A stretch of DNA of 64,000 nt from an uncultured Rhodospirillales bacterium. Lineage in GTDB: Bacteria > Pseudomonadota > Alphaproteobacteria > ATCC43930 > CGMCC-115725. Positions 61,659 through 64,000 of this stretch are shown one piece after another. The stretch spans positions 124,001 through 188,000 of the forward strand of contig CAIKMD010000006.1 of assembly GCA_903828515.1 (NCBI GenBank), given 5' to 3'. The notes under the pieces are model-generated. The model worked only from the letters and a program-made list of their open reading frames with translations, had not been told where the DNA came from and did no database searches. The translations under genes and the position numbers were made by a program. How positions within the stretch are numbered: the stretch's first letter is position 1; the number at the start of each line of letters is the position of its first letter.

Positions 61659-62678
61659 ATGGCTTATGGAAAAATGACGCGCGGACTGATGAGCGCGGTT
61701 GCAGCATGCACGATGGCGGCCGTCCTCGGCGGACCGGCGCAGGCCGACGCGATCAAGATCGGCGCGCTCAAATCCAGCAACGTGGGCCCAACCTTCATCG
61801 CCAAGGAAAAAGGCTATTTCTCGGCCGAAGGGCTCGATGTCGAAATTTCCTATTTCGAATCGGCACAGCCCATCGCGGTCGGTGTGGCGAGCGGCTCGCT
61901 CGATTTCGGCACGACCTCGACCTCGGGCGGTCTCTTCAGCCTTGCCGGATCGGGCGAGGTGCGGATCATCGCCGGGCTCTACAGCGAGGCGCCGGGCTTC
62001 CATAATTTCGCGGTCGCGGCCTCGATCAAAGCCTATGACGCGGGACTGAAAACCTACAAAGACCTCGCTGGCAAAAAGGTGGCGACGACCCAGGTCGGCT
62101 CGCCGGTGCATTACAGCCTGGCTCTGGTTGCCGAGAAATACGGTGTCGATCTCAAATCGATCCAGTTGCAGCCGCTGCAGTCGATTCCGAACATGGTGTC
62201 GGCGATCGTCGGCAATACGGTCGATGCGACGGTCATCAATGCGACCTCGATCAATCCGGTGGTCGCCAACGGACAGGCGAAGCTGCTCGGTTGGGTCGGC
62301 GACGAGACGCCGTGGCAGGCCGCCGTCGTCTTCGCGACCGGCAAAACGATCGATCAAAAGCCGACCCTGATCCAGGGCTTCCTGCGCGCCTTCAAGAAAG
62401 GCACCAAGGATTATCACGATGCCTTCACGGGCCCGAAGGAAGTCCGTCAGGACGGCCCGACCGCCGACGCGGTGGTCGCGATCATCAGCAAATACACCGG
62501 CCAGACCGCTGATCAGGTCAAAGGCGGCATCGCCTATATCGACGCTGACGCGCGGCTCGACGTGAAGGACATCGTCCATCAGGTCGAATGGTTCAAGTCG
62601 CAAAAGATGCTGAAGGACGACGTGAAGCCGGATCTGGTGGTCGATACGCGCTATGTGGTGCCGTTCCCGCCGCGCTGA
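61659..62678 (+). CDS. ABC-type solute-binding protein, NitT/TauT (SsuA-like) family
   Basis: A 339-residue exported protein with a signal peptide cut near AQA-DA at residue 29. IGALKSSNVGPTFIAKEKGYFSAEGLDVEIS and GSLDFGTTSTSGGLFSLAG are typical of the family, as is the C-terminal DIVHQVEWFKSQKMLKDD. The ATG at 61659 follows aaggggga. It is 44 bases after the Dpp-type operon but belongs to a different binding-protein class, so it probably does not serve that transporter. It ends 7 bases from the convergent TRAP permease gene. Confidence 0.85.
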   Translation: MAYGKMTRGLMSAVAACTMAAVLGGPAQADAIKIGALKSSNVGPTFIAKEKGYFSAEGLDVEISYFESAQPIAVGVASGSLDFGTTSTSGGLFSLAGSGEVRIIAGLYSEAPGFHNFAVAASIKAYDAGLKTYKDLAGKKVATTQVGSPVHYSLALVAEKYGVDLKSIQLQPLQSIPNMVSAIVGNTVDATVINATSINPVVANGQAKLLGWVGDETPWQAAVVFATGKTIDQKPTLIQGFLRAFKKGTKDYHDAFTGPKEVRQDGPTADAVVAIISKYTGQTADQVKGGIAYIDADARLDVKDIVHQVEWFKSQKMLKDDVKPDLVVDTRYVVPFPPR

Positions 62679-62685
62679 GGCGCGT

Positions 62686-63987
62686 CTAGCGGATGAGCAG
62701 GTGGGGCAGGTAGAGCACCAGGGCGGGGAAGGCCAGCACCAGCCCGAGGCGAACGAAGTCGCCCATCCAGAACGGGATCACGCCCTTGTAGATTTCCTTT
62801 AAGGGAACCTCGGGCAGCAGCGACTTCATCACGAAGATGTTGAGCCCCAGGGGCGGGTGCAGCACGCTCATCTCGACGACGATGACCAGCACGATGCCCC
62901 ACCAGATCAGGTCGAAGCCCAGGGCGCTGACGATCGGCACGAAGATCGGCACGGTCAGGAAGATCAGGGCGAAGCCCTCGACGAACATGCCGAGCACGAC
63001 ATAGAAAACCATGATCACCAGGATGATCTCCATCGGCGAGGCATGGAGCTGGTTGATGAAGGCCAGCACGGTTTCCGACATGCCGGAAATGTTGATGAAC
63101 TGATTGAGCACCAGTGCGCCGAAGATCACCGAGAACACCATGGCCGTCGTGCGCGCGGCGTCGACCAGGGATTCGTAGAAGATCGCCCAGCTCATCTTGC
63201 GGCGCAGGATGGCGAGCAACAGCGATCCGCCGGCGCCGATGCCGCCGGCTTCGGTCGCGGTAAAGATGCCGAAGGTGATCCCGCCCATGATCAGTGCGAA
63301 CAGCGCCAGCACGCCCCAGACTTTATAAAGGCTGCGCCAACGGTCGCCCCAGCTCGCGGCTTCGGCCGGCCGGCCGGCTTCGGGCTTGATCAGCATGACG
63401 ACGAAGATGACGGCGAAATAAACCAGGATCGAGACGAGGACCGGGATCACCGCGCCGACGAAAAGCTTGGCGATGTCCGATTGGGTGAGCAGGCCGTACA
63501 CGATCAGCGCGCCGCTCGGCGGCACCAGCATCCCCAGCGCGCCGCCGGCGCAGACAGTCCCGGTGCTGAGCCAGTCGGCATAGTGGTATCGCCGCATCGA
63601 GGGCACCGCGACGCGGGTCATGGTTGCCGCCGTCGCGATCGAGGAATGACAGATCGAGGCGAAACCGGCGCAGGCGGCGATGGTGGCGAGCGCGAGGCCG
63701 CCGCGCAGGTGTCCGAGCCAGCGATGCGCCGCCTCATAGAGATCGTCGGAGATCGCGGCGTGATTGACGAAGCTGCCGGTCAGAATGAAGAGCGGTAACA
63801 CCGCGAACTGGAAATCGAGGGTAAGCCCGAGGATCTGCTGCCCGGCCATGACGGTGGCCGCCGCCATGCCGCCCGGATGGATGAACGAAAAGCCGAAAAA
63901 GCCGACGGCGAGCAGCACGATGCCGAGCGGCACGCCGATGAAAAAGCCGATCAGCATGACGGCGAAGCCGGCCGCGGCGGTCAGCAT
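62686..63987 (-). CDS. dctM: TRAP transporter large permease (DctM family)
   Basis: A 433-residue integral membrane protein of about 12 spans, complete within the window. Family features are the N-terminal GFFIGVPLGIVLLAVG, LFILTGSFVNHAAISDDLYEAA, GHLRGGLALATIAACAGFASI, PPSGALIVYGLLTQSDIAKLFVGAVIP and C-terminal HPPLGLNIFVMKSLLPEVPLKEI. It uses a sodium gradient to import organic acids captured by a DctP-type receptor. The small DctQ permease gene is expected just beyond the window edge. The DctP-type proteins at 827 and 9856 are possible but unproven partners. Confidence 0.92.
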   Translation of the reverse strand: MLTAAAGFAVMLIGFFIGVPLGIVLLAVGFFGFSFIHPGGMAAATVMAGQQILGLTLDFQFAVLPLFILTGSFVNHAAISDDLYEAAHRWLGHLRGGLALATIAACAGFASICHSSIATAATMTRVAVPSMRRYHYADWLSTGTVCAGGALGMLVPPSGALIVYGLLTQSDIAKLFVGAVIPVLVSILVYFAVIFVVMLIKPEAGRPAEAASWGDRWRSLYKVWGVLALFALIMGGITFGIFTATEAGGIGAGGSLLLAILRRKMSWAIFYESLVDAARTTAMVFSVIFGALVLNQFINISGMSETVLAFINQLHASPMEIILVIMVFYVVLGMFVEGFALIFLTVPIFVPIVSALGFDLIWWGIVLVIVVEMSVLHPPLGLNIFVMKSLLPEVPLKEIYKGVIPFWMGDFVRLGLVLAFPALVLYLPHLLIR

Positions 63988-64000
63988 CAGTCGATACTCG

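Noticed and set aside
61659-62678. Sixth component of the Dpp-type importer
   Set aside because: Although it follows the Dpp-type operon, it is a NitT/TauT-class receptor; the family 5 receptor at 55742 is the proper partner.

Overview
The window reads as a GC-rich chromosomal segment of a free-living alphaproteobacterium. The grounds are composition and codon use, the abundance of TRAP, TctABC and orphan ABC binding proteins, Tat-exported binding proteins, and Cfa and DUF3500 genes. I cannot name a genus. It holds 55 intact protein genes, one apparently broken small gene, no RNA gene, no insertion sequence, no phage gene and no CRISPR array. Coding density is very high, and most convergent gene pairs have almost no space between them.

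The theme is uptake and breakdown of (probably aromatic or aryl-carboxylate) organic acids. There are three Rieske oxygenase alpha subunits (1997, 21688, 50440) and one small Rieske ferredoxin (28097), two paralogous FAD aromatic hydroxylases (29830, 52848), and an acyl-CoA-dehydrogenase-fold hydroxylase (11871). Ring-cleavage candidates are a gentisate-dioxygenase-like bicupin (31546), a class III LigB-type extradiol dioxygenase (46509) and two VOC proteins. Downstream steps could be covered by three FAH-family proteins, two ACMSD-type amidohydrolases, a class II aldolase, alpha/beta hydrolases, two molybdenum hydroxylase large subunits and a dihydroxyphthalate-decarboxylase-like protein.

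Layout: 1-0.8 kb has a broken secreted-protein gene. 0.8-13 kb has binding proteins, a Rieske oxygenase, a kinase/Cfa/GST stress group, and a minus-strand run of binding proteins, an FAH protein and a flavin hydroxylase. 13-20 kb is a plus-strand block: HTH protein, DUF3500, Asp-box propeller, amidohydrolase, GMC oxidoreductase, quinone oxidoreductase. A 21-bp palindromic operator lies at its head. 20-24 kb has an LLM oxidoreductase diverging from a VOC/Rieske/binding-protein run. 24-31.4 kb is a minus-strand operon (FAD hydroxylase, amidohydrolase, ferredoxin, two M24-fold proteins, binding protein, aldolase) diverging from the bicupin. 32.5-38.3 kb has two divergent molybdenum hydroxylases. 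38.3-42.4 kb is TctABC plus FAH. 42.5-45 kb is binding protein, FAH and RidA, ending in a clear terminator. 45-54.5 kb is a coherent catabolic locus: ABC ATPase and permease, LigB dioxygenase, alpha/beta hydrolase and VOC on one strand, with Rieske oxygenase, binding protein and FAD hydroxylase on the other. 54.4-64 kb has a MetE-like methyltransferase, a Dpp-type peptide/opine importer, another binding protein and a TRAP large permease at the window edge.

The two best leads for something undescribed are the 13-20 kb block, which pairs an unfamiliar HTH protein and a near-perfect palindrome with DUF3500 and propeller proteins, and the 45-54.5 kb locus, which looks like a complete import/demethylate-hydroxylate/cleave/hydrolyse route for an unknown aromatic. 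All functional assignments come from motif reading without database searches.
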